Assembly: GCF_005405545.1 (NCBI RefSeq)
Contig: NZ_BJEG01000007.1
Coordinates: forward strand, 1-64,000
Direction of reading: 5' to 3'
DNA: 64,000 nt
From: Weissella hellenica
GTDB taxonomy: Bacteria > Bacillota > Bacilli > Lactobacillales > Lactobacillaceae
Positions 8,321 through 16,654 of the stretch are shown one piece after another. The position numbers were made by a program, and so were the translations under genes. The notes under the pieces were generated by a model, which worked only from the letters and a program-made list of their open reading frames with translations, searched no databases and had not been told where the DNA came from. Within the stretch, counting starts at the first letter, position 1. Each line of letters starts with the position of its first letter.

Positions 8321-8367
8321 AAAATAGTGCCATTTCATCATGAAAATGTTGATATGGCGCTATTTTG
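8321..8367 (+). terminator. Intrinsic terminator
   Basis: AAAATAGTGCCAT pairs with ATGGCGCTATTTT (one G-U). Confidence 0.85.
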
Positions 8368-8497
8368 TTGTTTACAGTATCAGTTAGTTGTATTGACTTA
8401 TGGGGCGTAAAAGCCTAAAATTAGTTATGTGTTAATAAGCGCAAAAAAACACTATTGATTTGACATAAACGTCAATTCTCTAGACAGGAGAAACAAG

Positions 8498-10063
8498 ATG
8501 AACAGCACATTAATGATCATCCTGTTGTTGCTTGTCGCAATCGTAATTAGTGGTGTGATTGGTTATCAAGTGGCTAAAACAAAAATTAACCATACATTGA
8601 CCATTTCACATCAAACCGCTACAGACATAACGAGTCAGGCCGCTGTTGATGCTGAGCAATTAAAGAAAAATGCTTTAGTGGAAGCGCGTGACGAAAGCCA
8701 ACGTTACCAACAACGTATTGAGGGTGAATTACAAGAACGCCGTTCTGCTGTAAAATCACAAGAAGATCGTTTGGTAAGTCGTGAATCTGTTTTGGATCGA
8801 AAAGATGCTTCACTACAAAAACGTGAAGAAGTCATTTCGAGCAAAGAAACAAAATTGGATCATCAACGCCAAAGTGTTAATGATAAGCAAAAACGTGCTG
8901 AGGAATTAGTCACACAACGAGAAGAAAAGCTTGTTGAAGTAGCTAGTTTAACTCGTGATGATGCACGTAATCGCATTTTATCAGAGACTAAAGAGGCACT
9001 AGTTGCTGAACAAGCCGTGATGATCAAGGATAGTGAAGGACAAGCCAGTGCAGAGGCAGATAAACGAGCTAAGAACTTAGTTGTTAGTGCAATTCAACGG
9101 TCTGCTGCTGATATGGTGGCTGAGTCAACGGTCTCAGTCGTGACACTTCCAAATGATGATATGAAGGGTCGTATTATTGGTCGTGAAGGCCGTAATATTC
9201 GCGCTCTTGAGACAGTAACGGGTATTGATTTAATTATTGATGATACACCAGAAGCTGTTGTATTGAGTGGATTTGATCCAGTTCGTCGTGAAATTGCTAA
9301 GAATACCTTGGAGAAGTTGATTGCAGATGGTCGTATTCATCCAGCACGTATCGAGGAAATGGTTGAGAAGTCTCGTAAAGAGATGGATGAGCATATTCGC
9401 GAAGTTGGTGAACAAACTATCTTTGATTTAGGTATTCATAATATGCATCCTGACCTCGTGAAAACAGTTGGTCGGATGAACTACCGTACAAGTTATGGAC
9501 AGAATGTTCTTGTTCATTCAATAGAAGTCGCAAAACTAACTGGCTTGTTGGCAGCTGAGTTAGGGGAGGACGTTACGCTTGCCAAGCGCGCAGGATTATT
9601 ACACGATATTGGTAAGGCTATTGATCATGAAGTAGACGGTTCGCACGTAGAATTAGGTGTCGAATTGACAACTAAATACAAAGAACGGTCTGTCGTGATT
9701 AATTCGATTGCTTCACACCATGGTGATGTTGAACCCGAATCTGCAATCGCTGTTTTGGTTGCTGCAGCTGATTCTATTTCAGCCGCACGTCCAGGAGCAC
9801 GATCAGAATCTTTGGAAAATTATATTCAACGTTTGCAACAGCTCGAAGCTATCGCAAATGAATTCAATGGTGTTGAAAAATCGTATGCTATTCAAGCAGG
9901 TCGAGAGGTTCGTGTTATTGTAGAACCAGCAGCTGTTTCTGATATTGAAGCAACTGTATTGTCTCGTGATATTCGTAATCAAATTGAAAATGATTTAGAT
10001 TATCCGGGCCATATTAAAGTAACAGTTATTCGTGAATCGCGTGCCATTGAGTATGCAAAGTAA
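8498..10063 (+). CDS. rny: Ribonuclease Y
   Basis: Membrane-anchored endoribonuclease that initiates mRNA decay in Firmicutes. The 521-residue protein shows an N-terminal transmembrane helix (about 4-24), a long charged coiled coil (about 45-190), a KH domain ([20 protein letters not shown] near 215-235) and an HD phosphodiesterase domain ([12 protein letters not shown], then ASHHGD). ACAGGAGAA precedes the ATG. Transcribed alone, with a strong terminator. Confidence 0.97.
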   Translation: MNSTLMIILLLLVAIVISGVIGYQVAKTKINHTLTISHQTATDITSQAAVDAEQLKKNALVEARDESQRYQQRIEGELQERRSAVKSQEDRLVSRESVLDRKDASLQKREEVISSKETKLDHQRQSVNDKQKRAEELVTQREEKLVEVASLTRDDARNRILSETKEALVAEQAVMIKDSEGQASAEADKRAKNLVVSAIQRSAADMVAESTVSVVTLPNDDMKGRIIGREGRNIRALETVTGIDLIIDDTPEAVVLSGFDPVRREIAKNTLEKLIADGRIHPARIEEMVEKSRKEMDEHIREVGEQTIFDLGIHNMHPDLVKTVGRMNYRTSYGQNVLVHSIEVAKLTGLLAAELGEDVTLAKRAGLLHDIGKAIDHEVDGSHVELGVELTTKYKERSVVINSIASHHGDVEPESAIAVLVAAADSISAARPGARSESLENYIQRLQQLEAIANEFNGVEKSYAIQAGREVRVIVEPAAVSDIEATVLSRDIRNQIENDLDYPGHIKVTVIRESRAIEYAK

Positions 10064-10074
10064 AACAATAACTT

Positions 10075-10115
10075 AAAAGAAGCGTAGACATTGAAAATGT
10101 TTACGCTTCTTTTTG
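10075..10115 (+). terminator. Intrinsic terminator of rny
   Basis: AAAAGAAGCGTAGACATT pairs with AATGTTTACGCTTCTTTT, T-run. Confidence 0.92.
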
Positions 10116-10191
10116 TATTAGTAAAATGATGCTTGGCACACATATGATTTGTAATCGTTAATACAAAAAATGAAATTTTTCTAAAAAAAGG

Positions 10192-10220
10192 TTTACAAAT
10201 CTAATGGAAACGCTTACAAT
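10192..10220 (+). promoter_or_regulatory. Strong sigma-A promoter for a noncoding RNA
   Basis: TTTACA (10192-10197), exactly 17 bp, TACAAT (10215-10220). No coding gene with a ribosome binding site follows for about 500 nt, so it appears to drive the structured RNA below. Confidence 0.8.
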
Positions 10221-10226
10221 AGTATT

Positions 10227-10529
10227 TGTGTTAGAGATACGGGGGAACGTATACGAATAACAAGATTATGAAGTAATTAACGGAATTGGGGCCGTTAAGT
10301 TGGTATGTCGCATTTCACTCTTACTGTTCGAATTATTAATTAATTTCAAAAAAACTTGCTGAAAACTCTTCTCCTTCAGAAAAAATAGAATGATAATTAG
10401 AATTTTATTCGAGCAGTAAGAGGGTGATGAGACGACTCAATATCAACATCAACGCTTTCACAATCAAAAAATATTTTGTGGGTCGTCATCCACACCAAAT
10501 CGTTTTGCGGATACGCAATGCGATTTTTT
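10227..10529 (+). ncRNA. Structured noncoding RNA of unknown family (about 300 nt)
   Basis: A promoter-to-terminator unit without a convincing gene. Helices in order: ATACG/CGTAT with a GGGGGAA-like loop near 10237-10253; TTAACGG/CCGTTAA near 10277-10297; a long stem 10315-10333 with 10407-10427 (18 pairs, one G-U, a 2-nt bulge) enclosing a CTGAA/TTCAG hairpin; GACGACTC (10431-10438) with GGGTCGTC (10480-10487); and a terminator ATCG..TTGCG/CGCAA..CGAT with T6 ending near 10529. It lacks the signature motifs of RNase P RNA, SRP RNA, tmRNA and T-boxes. The 5' end is inferred from the promoter. Confidence 0.65.
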
Positions 10530-10591
10530 ATTATAGAAAAATTAAAATCAAATTATTCGCATATTTAATTAATTGTCGATATACTATATGT

Positions 10592-10668
10592 ATTCCCCGT
10601 GGTAGTTGCTTTAAAGCTATCAAGTACATCTTTTCATGTACAGAGCGCCGTAGATATACGGTGTTTTT
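10592..10668 (+). ncRNA. Possible small RNA (about 75 nt)
   Basis: TATACT at 10580-10585 (weak -35 TTCGCA at 18 bp) precedes three hairpins in a row: GGTAG..GCTTTAAAGC..TATC (10601-10621), GTACAT/ATGTAC (10624-10641), and CGCCGTA gata TACGGTG (10646-10663) followed by T5. A short promoter-hairpins-terminator unit between the larger RNA and the attenuator. It could be a tail of the upstream transcript instead. Confidence 0.4.
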
Positions 10669-10689
10669 ATTTTAAATGATTAAATTATG

Positions 10690-10717
10690 TTGACAAAAAT
10701 GAAAAATAGATTAAAAT
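10690..10717 (+). promoter_or_regulatory. Promoter of the aromatic leader/EIIC unit
   Basis: TTGACA (10690-10695), 16-bp spacer, TAAAAT (10712-10717), 31 nt before the leader peptide start. Confidence 0.75.
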
Positions 10718-10747
10718 AAATATTATCAATTAAGTAAAGGGGCAAAA

Positions 10748-10807
10748 ATGATGATTAATATGACGTTAACAACTGAAACGAAGTATTACTTTTGGTTTTT
10801 TAGGTGA
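10748..10807 (+). CDS. Aromatic leader peptide (19 residues)
   Basis: AAGGGG about 7 nt upstream of ATG 10748 starts a 19-codon frame reading MMINMTLTTETKYYFWFFR, so six consecutive codons near the end specify Tyr-Tyr-Phe-Trp-Phe-Phe. That density of aromatic codons, a good ribosome binding site, a promoter just upstream, and competing hairpins plus a terminator just downstream are the classic layout of a ribosome-mediated attenuator. The UAC-UUU-UGG codons lie inside the first hairpin arm (10789-10796). The peptide itself is expected to have no other role. Confidence 0.72.
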   Translation: MMINMTLTTETKYYFWFFR

Positions 10808-10947
10808 CTATCCGAAATGACCAAAAGCATTTTTTGCTAGGTTTCGGATAAAAAATATCCGAAACCAAATAATAACCGATTTAATTGATAGATTAAATTG
10901 AATTTTATTAGGGGCTGGGTATTTTATAATAAATACCCAGTTTTTTT
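10789..10947 (+). promoter_or_regulatory. Transcription attenuator with mutually exclusive stems
   Basis: Stem 1:2 is CTTTTGGT (10789-10796, inside the leader codons) with ACCAAAAG (10820-10827). Segment A, TATCCGAAA (10809-10817), can pair with TTTCGGATA (10842-10850). That same segment B, GGTTTCGGATA (10840-10850), forms a perfect 11-bp hairpin with TATCCGAAACC (10856-10866). An intrinsic terminator CTGGGTATTT/AAATACCCAG (10915-10940) with T7 follows. The alternatives A:B and B:C exclude each other. How the switch reaches the distant terminator is not resolved by eye. Confidence 0.7.
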
Positions 10948-11015
10948 ATTGTAATCATTACTGGGTAGGGGCAGATCTAAATTAGAGTAGTCGTAAAATT
11001 ACGGGAAAAGGTAGA

Positions 11016-12059
11016 ATGAATATGAATAAAATGAGTAAAAAAGAATTTGGATTAGCAATCTTGAATGGTAATGCGAGTGGTATCATTATTGCTTTAATTC
11101 CAGCAGCGTTAATTAGCCAATTATTAGTTATAATGCCACAAACTGAAATTGTAAAAACTTTAAATATGATGGTCATGTTATCACAGAGTGCTTTGCCATT
11201 GATTGCAGCATTCGCTGTAGGAATTTTATTGAGATTTGGAACAATTGAGAGTGCATCAATGGCATTAGCTACTTTTATTGCTTCAGGTGTTGTTACGACA
11301 CAGCATGGACAGTTTGTAATTAGCGGGTCAGGTGTAATCTTAAATATAATGTTGACAACGTTAATGGCTAGTTTGGTAACGATTTTTTTCCATAAAATAC
11401 TTGGACAATTGCGGGCAGTATTTGAACCACTAGCTGTTTTAGTCGTTGGTGGTGGGCTAGGATTAGTGACTTTACCAATCATGGTATCAATCCAAAACAG
11501 TATTGGTAGGGTTGTTCAAGCAGCAACAACAACGGCGCCACTTGTGATGGGAATTTTGTTAGGGGCTTTATTTGCAATTTTAATTGTATCGCCATTATCG
11601 TCAGTGGGAATTGCGACTGCTATAGGTTTGGCCGGAGTTGGTGCAGGGGCTGCTAATGCTGGTATTGTGACAACGTCATTAGTGTTAGCGATTATGGGAA
11701 TGAAAGAAAATTCTTGGGGGTTATTCATCGCTCATTTCATGGGATCACCTAAAATTCAAATGGCTAATATGTTATCAAAACCTAAATTATTTATTCCTGT
11801 GCTAATTGCGTCTGCAATTTCAGGAGGTATTGCCAGTCTATTAAAGATGGCCGGAACACCATTTTCAGCAGGGTTTGGGATGTCAGGATTAATTGGCCCC
11901 ATTACAGCATTGAATGAATCAAGTGGTAGTCAAATAGGGATGCGGGTTATAATTACTTTCTTTGTAATCCCTATTGTTTTAGCATTATTAATGAAATACA
12001 TTTTCGTTAATAAATTACACTTAGTTGATACTAAAGATTTAAAATTACCAGAAATTTAA
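11016..12059 (+). CDS. EIIC-like membrane transporter (PTS_EIIC_2 type), possible aromatic-compound transporter
   Basis: A 347-residue, very hydrophobic Gly/Ala/Ile-rich protein with about ten membrane segments, resembling the PTS_EIIC_2 family of putative sugar PTS permeases. Conserved-looking elements include LNGNASGIIIALIPAAL at the N-terminus, GVGAGAANAGIVTTSL and GFGMSGLIGPITALN. No EIIA or EIIB domain or gene is nearby. The upstream leader peptide with six aromatic codons suggests expression rises when aromatic amino acids are short, so an aromatic amino acid or precursor may be its substrate; that is inference. The ribosome binding site is a modest GGGAAAAGG. Confidence 0.75.
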   Translation: MNMNKMSKKEFGLAILNGNASGIIIALIPAALISQLLVIMPQTEIVKTLNMMVMLSQSALPLIAAFAVGILLRFGTIESASMALATFIASGVVTTQHGQFVISGSGVILNIMLTTLMASLVTIFFHKILGQLRAVFEPLAVLVVGGGLGLVTLPIMVSIQNSIGRVVQAATTTAPLVMGILLGALFAILIVSPLSSVGIATAIGLAGVGAGAANAGIVTTSLVLAIMGMKENSWGLFIAHFMGSPKIQMANMLSKPKLFIPVLIASAISGGIASLLKMAGTPFSAGFGMSGLIGPITALNESSGSQIGMRVIITFFVIPIVLALLMKYIFVNKLHLVDTKDLKLPEI

Positions 12060-12069
12060 TGACGATAAT

Positions 12070-12115
12070 AAAAACAGTTGTTCAAGCAATTAATACGCTG
12101 AACAGCTGTTTTTTA
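12070..12115 (+). terminator. Intrinsic terminator of the EIIC-like gene
   Basis: AAAACAGTTGTTCA pairs with TGAACAGCTGTTTT, T-run. Confidence 0.88.
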
Positions 12116-12136
12116 AATATATAGCTAACAAAACAT

Positions 12137-12166
12137 TTGACAACCCAATATTAGATTGTGTATAGT
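12137..12166 (+). promoter_or_regulatory. Promoter of the BceAB-type operon
   Basis: TTGACA (12137-12142), 18-bp spacer, TATAGT (12161-12166). Confidence 0.75.
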
Positions 12167-12215
12167 ATTGCTTGTAACATAAAAGAAATAAAATAGAAAT
12201 ATTAGGAGAAAAGTT

Positions 12216-12967
12216 ATGACTGAATCATTATTGATTGCGAATCAATTAAATAAAAGTTATTTAAGTACAGCGGGTGTACAACAAGATGTTTTACATGATC
12301 TCTCATTTTCAGTAGATAAGGGCGAGTTTGTTGCAATTATGGGTCCGTCTGGATCTGGTAAATCAACGTTATTAAATATCTTATCAACATTGATGGCGCC
12401 AACTTCAGGAACTGTCACAATCAATAATAAAGATATTTGGCAATTATCTGATAAAGAAGTTTCAAAATTCCGTGGTCAAGATATGGGATTTATTTTCCAA
12501 AATTATAATTTGATTGATAGTTTAACTGTGCAAGAAAATATTAGTTTGCCTCTAACTTTACAAAAAGCTAGTGTCAAAAAAATTAAGCAAGCTGTTCAAA
12601 AAGTTTCGCAAATGTTGCATATTGAAGATTATTTAAATAAATACCCAAGTGAACTTTCGGGAGGACAACAACAACGTGTTGGTGCAGCACGTGCTTTGGT
12701 GCACAATCCGGCGCTTATATTTGGGGATGAGCCAACTGGGGCATTAGATTCTGAAAATGCACGTGAAATGATGAATTATTTGACAAGTATTAATGGTAAT
12801 GAAGGTATTCAATCATTATGGTAACGCATGATGCTTTCTCAGCATCATTTGCATCACGTATTCTGTTCTTAACGGATGGTGAAATTACGAAAACAATTAA
12901 TCGAGATAATCAACCGCGTGAAGTCTTTTATCAACAAGTTTTATCTGAATTAGGGAACTTTAACTAG
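12216..12967 (+). pseudogene. BceA-type ABC transporter ATPase, frameshifted
   Basis: ATPase of a peptide-antibiotic-sensing/efflux ABC transporter. The 5' frame encodes Walker A GPSGSGKST (near 44), the Q-loop region, signature LSGGQQQR and Walker B LIFGDEPTGALDS. It then stops at 12822-12824 after 202 codons. One frame over, the sequence continues without interruption from about 12815 as IMVTHDAFSASFASRILFL to the TAG at 12965, restoring a normal length of about 250 residues. A single lost base near 12813-12816 (e.g. tca-att to tcatt) explains this. The truncated product lacks the H-loop histidine (VTHD) and should not hydrolyse ATP. A sequencing error is possible. Confidence 0.85.
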
Positions 12968-12979
12968 TAGGAGGCGCAT

Positions 12980-14770
12980 ATGTTTGGAATTGCTTTAAAA
13001 TCACTACGATCAAAGTGGCGTGATTATATTGTATTATTTGTTGGATTGATTATCTCAGCGGCCATTTTCTATATGTTTAGTGCAATGGCTAATAACAAAG
13101 CATTTTTGGAATCAAATTCCATCGTGTCACAAATCTCAATCATTTTCGTAATTGGGGAAATTCTTTTAGGAATTATTACTTTTGTATATCTAAATTTTGC
13201 CAATGCATTTTTGCTACGATTACGTCAGTCAGATTATGGATTGATGTCAATGTTGGGTGCAAGTAAAAAACAAATTAGTTCGCTATTGTTACGTGAAACG
13301 TTAAGTATTGGTGTTATTTCAACAATCATTGGAATTGTTTTGGGGTTTGCATTAACGTCATTGAGTAGTAGCTATTTGATTAAACTATTAGGGGTTGAAT
13401 TGACGCATTGGCAGTCAATTTCGATTAAGTCAGTTGTTATCACATTGATGTTTTTCACAGTATTATTCTTGCTAAATGGTTTATACAATCAACGTCGCTT
13501 GCGGAAACAAGATACATTGACATTACTATTGGCTAATAAACAAGTTAATCAACCTAAAGTGCATGTAAAAGTAGATCTATTTTTTGGTTTAATTGGGCTA
13601 GCTTTGTTAATTGGTAGTTATGTATTAATGCCAAAGATAGCATCGTTAGGTATGGCAGGCTTTGTACTTATTTTGGTTCTGAATGTTTGGGGAACTTATT
13701 GGTTTATCAGTCGCACATTAAAAATGATAACGAATGGAATGCGTCAATCATCATTTAGTATGCGAGGATTACGTTCATTTATTAATGGACAGTTATCATT
13801 CCGTTTACCAGACTATCAACGGATGTTATCATCAATTGCCATTATGTTTGCACTAGCATTGGGTGCCATGTCAGTTGGTCAAGGTTACTACCGTATGTTG
13901 CCGAAATTAGCTGAATCAAGCTACTCAATGACAGCAGTTTATGATACTGACAAAGTTAAAACGGATAACTTAAAAGATATAACATGGCAACAAACATACC
14001 ATTATGTTAAAAATGGACAAACTGTGTATTTTAATGGTGCAGAATTTAATCAAAATAAATTACCAGCTCGAGTACCTGAAAAAAATGGGGCATCAATGCG
14101 GACAAAATGGTTAACTGGAGATTATATTCGTCAAACACCTGGATCTGAGTATACGTTAGAAGGAATTGCTAATCAGTTACTTAACCAAAGCTATGGTGCT
14201 AAAGTAGTTGTTACGCAAAATCAATCAGAAATGCCAACTAATGCTAAGGTGCAGTCGTTACGATTAGTCAAAGTTGCTGATATGCTGGTTAATGAAAAAG
14301 AATTGGCGCATAATGCGGATATTGAAGAAAAAGTAAACAATACTAAGGTGGAATATGCTGCTGGTTCTTATGCAGGATATCAACAAACCAAAGGAATTTT
14401 TGGTGGTATTGAATTCATGGGAGTCTTTTTGGGAATTGGTTTCTTAGCAATGCTAGCAGCAACGTTAATGTTTAAGACGTTATCTGGGGTTGCAGATGAT
14501 AAGCAACGTTACCGTATTTTGGCAATGATTGGTACAAGTAATAAGCAAATTACGCAGACCGTTGCAACTGACTTAGGGATCTTATTTGGTATCCCCATGA
14601 TTATTGGTATTCTTGATGTTGTCTTTGGACTAAAAATGTTTGCGCCATTAATGGCAGGTGAAAAGAATATTTATCTCGGCTTTGGTCCGTCATTAGTAGG
14701 AATCTTAGTTTTGTATCTAATTTATTATGTCTTAACAGTCTGGATGTATCGTCGTTTAATAAAAAACTAA
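12980..14770 (+). CDS. BceB-type ABC transporter permease
   Basis: A 596-residue FtsX-type permease with about ten transmembrane helices: an N-terminal helix, FtsX-like blocks (around 55-160 and 480-590), and a large extracellular insert (about 310-470) typical of BceB-like peptide-sensing exporters. MFGIALKSLRSKWRDYIVLF is a family-like start, preceded by AGGAGG. It is 12 nt after the end of the frameshifted ATPase gene and no response regulator/kinase pair adjoins. If the ATPase lesion is real, this permease has no working partner in the operon. Confidence 0.88.
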   Translation: MFGIALKSLRSKWRDYIVLFVGLIISAAIFYMFSAMANNKAFLESNSIVSQISIIFVIGEILLGIITFVYLNFANAFLLRLRQSDYGLMSMLGASKKQISSLLLRETLSIGVISTIIGIVLGFALTSLSSSYLIKLLGVELTHWQSISIKSVVITLMFFTVLFLLNGLYNQRRLRKQDTLTLLLANKQVNQPKVHVKVDLFFGLIGLALLIGSYVLMPKIASLGMAGFVLILVLNVWGTYWFISRTLKMITNGMRQSSFSMRGLRSFINGQLSFRLPDYQRMLSSIAIMFALALGAMSVGQGYYRMLPKLAESSYSMTAVYDTDKVKTDNLKDITWQQTYHYVKNGQTVYFNGAEFNQNKLPARVPEKNGASMRTKWLTGDYIRQTPGSEYTLEGIANQLLNQSYGAKVVVTQNQSEMPTNAKVQSLRLVKVADMLVNEKELAHNADIEEKVNNTKVEYAAGSYAGYQQTKGIFGGIEFMGVFLGIGFLAMLAATLMFKTLSGVADDKQRYRILAMIGTSNKQITQTVATDLGILFGIPMIIGILDVVFGLKMFAPLMAGEKNIYLGFGPSLVGILVLYLIYYVLTVWMYRRLIKN

Positions 14771-14850
14771 TTCGCCATTTTTACAGAGAATACGTTATAA
14801 TGAAGACATATTCAAAATGTTGTGGAGTAATGAGACGTCCATACTATATA

Positions 14851-14886
14851 AAACGCCTATCTAAACGCGCAAGATAGGCGTTTTTT
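14851..14886 (+). terminator. Intrinsic terminator of the bceAB unit
   Basis: AAACGCCTATCT pairs with AGATAGGCGTTT, T6. Confidence 0.92.
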
Positions 14887-14929
14887 CATTTATTATTTTA
14901 TAGAGTCGATTATTTTTTATAGATTATTT

Positions 14930-15002
14930 GCGTAAACGTTTGTGCCTAATTAAATAATCTTTTTTGTAAACGTTTGCAATTGTTATAGAATTGCATTAAA
15001 AT
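14930..15002 (+). promoter_or_regulatory. Promoter with two cre/LacI-type operators (fructokinase)
   Basis: Two similar palindromes: GCGTAAACGTTTGTGC (14930-14945) and TTGTAAACGTTTGCAA (14964-14979). The second fits the CcpA cre consensus and overlaps the -35 box TTGCAA (14974-14979); 17 bp later lies TAAAAT (14997-15002). CcpA or a ScrR-like repressor is expected to block the promoter. Confidence 0.8.
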
Positions 15003-15050
15003 ACCTTACGAATAGAAAAATAAATTAAAAAATCATAGGGGGATTCCCAA

Positions 15051-15929
15051 ATGTCATTGTTAGGTGCTATTGAAGCAGGTGGAACAAAGTTTGTGGTGGC
15101 TGTTGCCCCAGTTGAAGATCCAGAAAAAGTGATTGCTCGTGAAAGCTTTCCAACTGAAGATGGAGCAGCAACTGTTAAAAAAGTACAAGAATTTTTTGAT
15201 CAATATGAAGATATTGCAGCAATTGGAATTGCATCATTTGGACCAATTGATGTTAAACCAGATAGTGCAACATATGGCTATGTGCTAGATACACCTAAGC
15301 GGGGATGGTCAGGGTATAACTTTTTGGGTGCTATGAAATCATGGCGTGATATACCATACTATTGGACAACTGACGTAAATGCTGCTGGTTGGGCTGAATA
15401 TGTTTCTGGTGCAGCATCAGATGTAGAAAATGTTGTTTACTTAACGGTTGGTACGGGTGTTGGCGCTGGTATTATTGCGAATGGTCAATTTGTAGGAGGG
15501 TACTCACATCCCGAAGCTGGGCATATTGTAATGGCTAAGCATGAAAAAGATACTTACGAAGGACTATGCCCATTCCATCATGATCGTTGTTTAGAAGGTT
15601 TAGCTGCTGGTCCAGCTATGGAACAACGCTGGGGCGTTTCAGCAAAGGAATTACCTGATGATCACTTAGCATGGGAAATCGAAGCATATTATCTTGCACA
15701 AGCTGCATTGACATATACGGCAACATTACGTCCAGAACGTATTGTGTTTGGTGGTGGCGTACCACATCGTGAAAACTTACTACCAATGGTTCGTGAGTCA
15801 TTTGCTGAACAATTACATGATTATCTTGCTGTTCCTGATTTGGATGACTACATTGTCTCAGTCGGTAATGGGGATAATGCCGGAATCTATGGTTGCTTCT
15901 ACTTAGCAAAGGATATGATTTCTGACTAA
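15051..15929 (+). CDS. scrK: ROK-family fructokinase
   Basis: Phosphorylates fructose to fructose-6-phosphate with ATP. The 292-residue protein has the ROK phosphate-binding motif GAIEAGGTKFV at the N-terminus, TDVNAAGWAEYVSGA, the TVGTGVGAGIIANG loop, and the zinc-site region with HEKDTYEGLCPFHHDRCLEGL near 163-185 typical of Gram-positive fructokinases. Close relatives phosphorylate fructose or mannose. Regulated by the double operator upstream; GGGGG precedes the ATG. It is not next to a sucrose hydrolase or transporter here. Confidence 0.9.
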   Translation: MSLLGAIEAGGTKFVVAVAPVEDPEKVIARESFPTEDGAATVKKVQEFFDQYEDIAAIGIASFGPIDVKPDSATYGYVLDTPKRGWSGYNFLGAMKSWRDIPYYWTTDVNAAGWAEYVSGAASDVENVVYLTVGTGVGAGIIANGQFVGGYSHPEAGHIVMAKHEKDTYEGLCPFHHDRCLEGLAAGPAMEQRWGVSAKELPDDHLAWEIEAYYLAQAALTYTATLRPERIVFGGGVPHRENLLPMVRESFAEQLHDYLAVPDLDDYIVSVGNGDNAGIYGCFYLAKDMISD

Positions 15930-16057
15930 AAAAGCTAATTTTAATAGCTACAACACCTGTTTACAAATTATCTCAGATATATTTTGTTAAATTCTTGATA
16001 TACGATATAATTAATTGGTTACCTCAAGATATAATTTACAAAAAAGTGAGAATTAAT

Positions 16058-16318
16058 ATGTTAACGGTTATTAAACAATATGAAGATAGAGATGTAATAA
16101 TATATGATTATTACGTTGAAAATCGACAAAACGTTTATGCTGATGTTGGGCATATTATTATTAAATCCATGGGTGGTTTGGCAACTTGGCGAGCAGTGAA
16201 TGATCCAAGAGAAGATTATCTTAAACAGGCCCTTAAAGGGTTATTTATGAAGAGAAATCAAAATGGTGGTGTTTACCCAGAAACTTTAAAAGTCGTTGTT
16301 GCAGAAAATAAAAAATGA
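16058..16318 (+). CDS. Unknown 86-residue protein
   Basis: Start chosen at ATG 16058 (MLTVIKQYEDRDV), preceded by GTGAG; an earlier in-frame start would lie inside the promoter-like TATAAT repeats. The sequence is mixed alpha/beta with no membrane segment or recognisable motif and ends KVVVAENKK. It sits 128 nt after the fructokinase gene with its own terminator, so it may be a separate unit. Function unknown. Confidence 0.6.
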   Translation: MLTVIKQYEDRDVIIYDYYVENRQNVYADVGHIIIKSMGGLATWRAVNDPREDYLKQALKGLFMKRNQNGGVYPETLKVVVAENKK

Positions 16319-16357
16319 AAGTCTCAAAAGTTCAATGGTAATTTTTGAGGCTTTTTT
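16319..16357 (+). terminator. Intrinsic terminator
   Basis: GTCTCAAAA pairs with TTTTGAGGC (one G-U), followed by T6. Confidence 0.85.
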
Positions 16358-16493
16358 GTATTGTTTGTTTAATTGTAGTGAAATGACTAAAAATCAATTG
16401 TTGAATAGACATGGTTTAAGGTTAATGAAGGTAACGAAAACTGATTAATGGCAAAAAATAGAATGAAAAATTAAACTAAAATTAGAAAAATGA

Positions 16494-16620
16494 TTGTTTC
16501 TATCATTTTTAAGTGATATAATCTACGATAAGTCATCAATCTTATTCATGTTTTCTACTCTTAAAAATAGATGATTTAAAGTGGCTATGTTCCGTCAGGG
16601 AGTAAAGCCACTTTTAATTT
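16494..16620 (+). ncRNA. Candidate small RNA with own promoter
   Basis: TTGTTT (16494-16499), 17 bp, TATAAT (16517-16522). The predicted transcript (from about 16529) is about 90 nt, has no open frame with a ribosome binding site, and ends in AAAGTGGCT (16578-16586) with AGCCACTTTT (16606-16615) around a 19-nt loop. The T-run is weak. No family recognised. Confidence 0.42.
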
Positions 16621-16654
16621 TGTTAAGGTTGTTTTTAAGTTATTTTATATTTAT

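Noticed and set aside
10227-10529. RNase P RNA or SRP RNA
   Set aside because: The GAGGAAAGUCC and ACAGAA blocks of RNase P and the GGUCCGGAAGGAAGCAGC-type SRP loop are absent.
10424-10675. 83-codon plus-strand frame starting GTGATGAGACGACTC
   Set aside because: It runs through the helices and terminator of the structured RNA and the next small unit, has no ribosome binding site and shows no protein-like composition.
10982-11482. Long minus-strand frame opposite the EIIC-like gene
   Set aside because: Shadow of the hydrophobic plus-strand gene; no ribosome binding site, and the plus strand has a promoter, leader and family sequence.
14815-14893. Short frame with Cys-Cys (MKTYSKCCGVMRR...) ending inside the bceB terminator
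   Set aside because: No ribosome binding site; its ATG is part of a TATAATG string and no cysteine-related gene follows.
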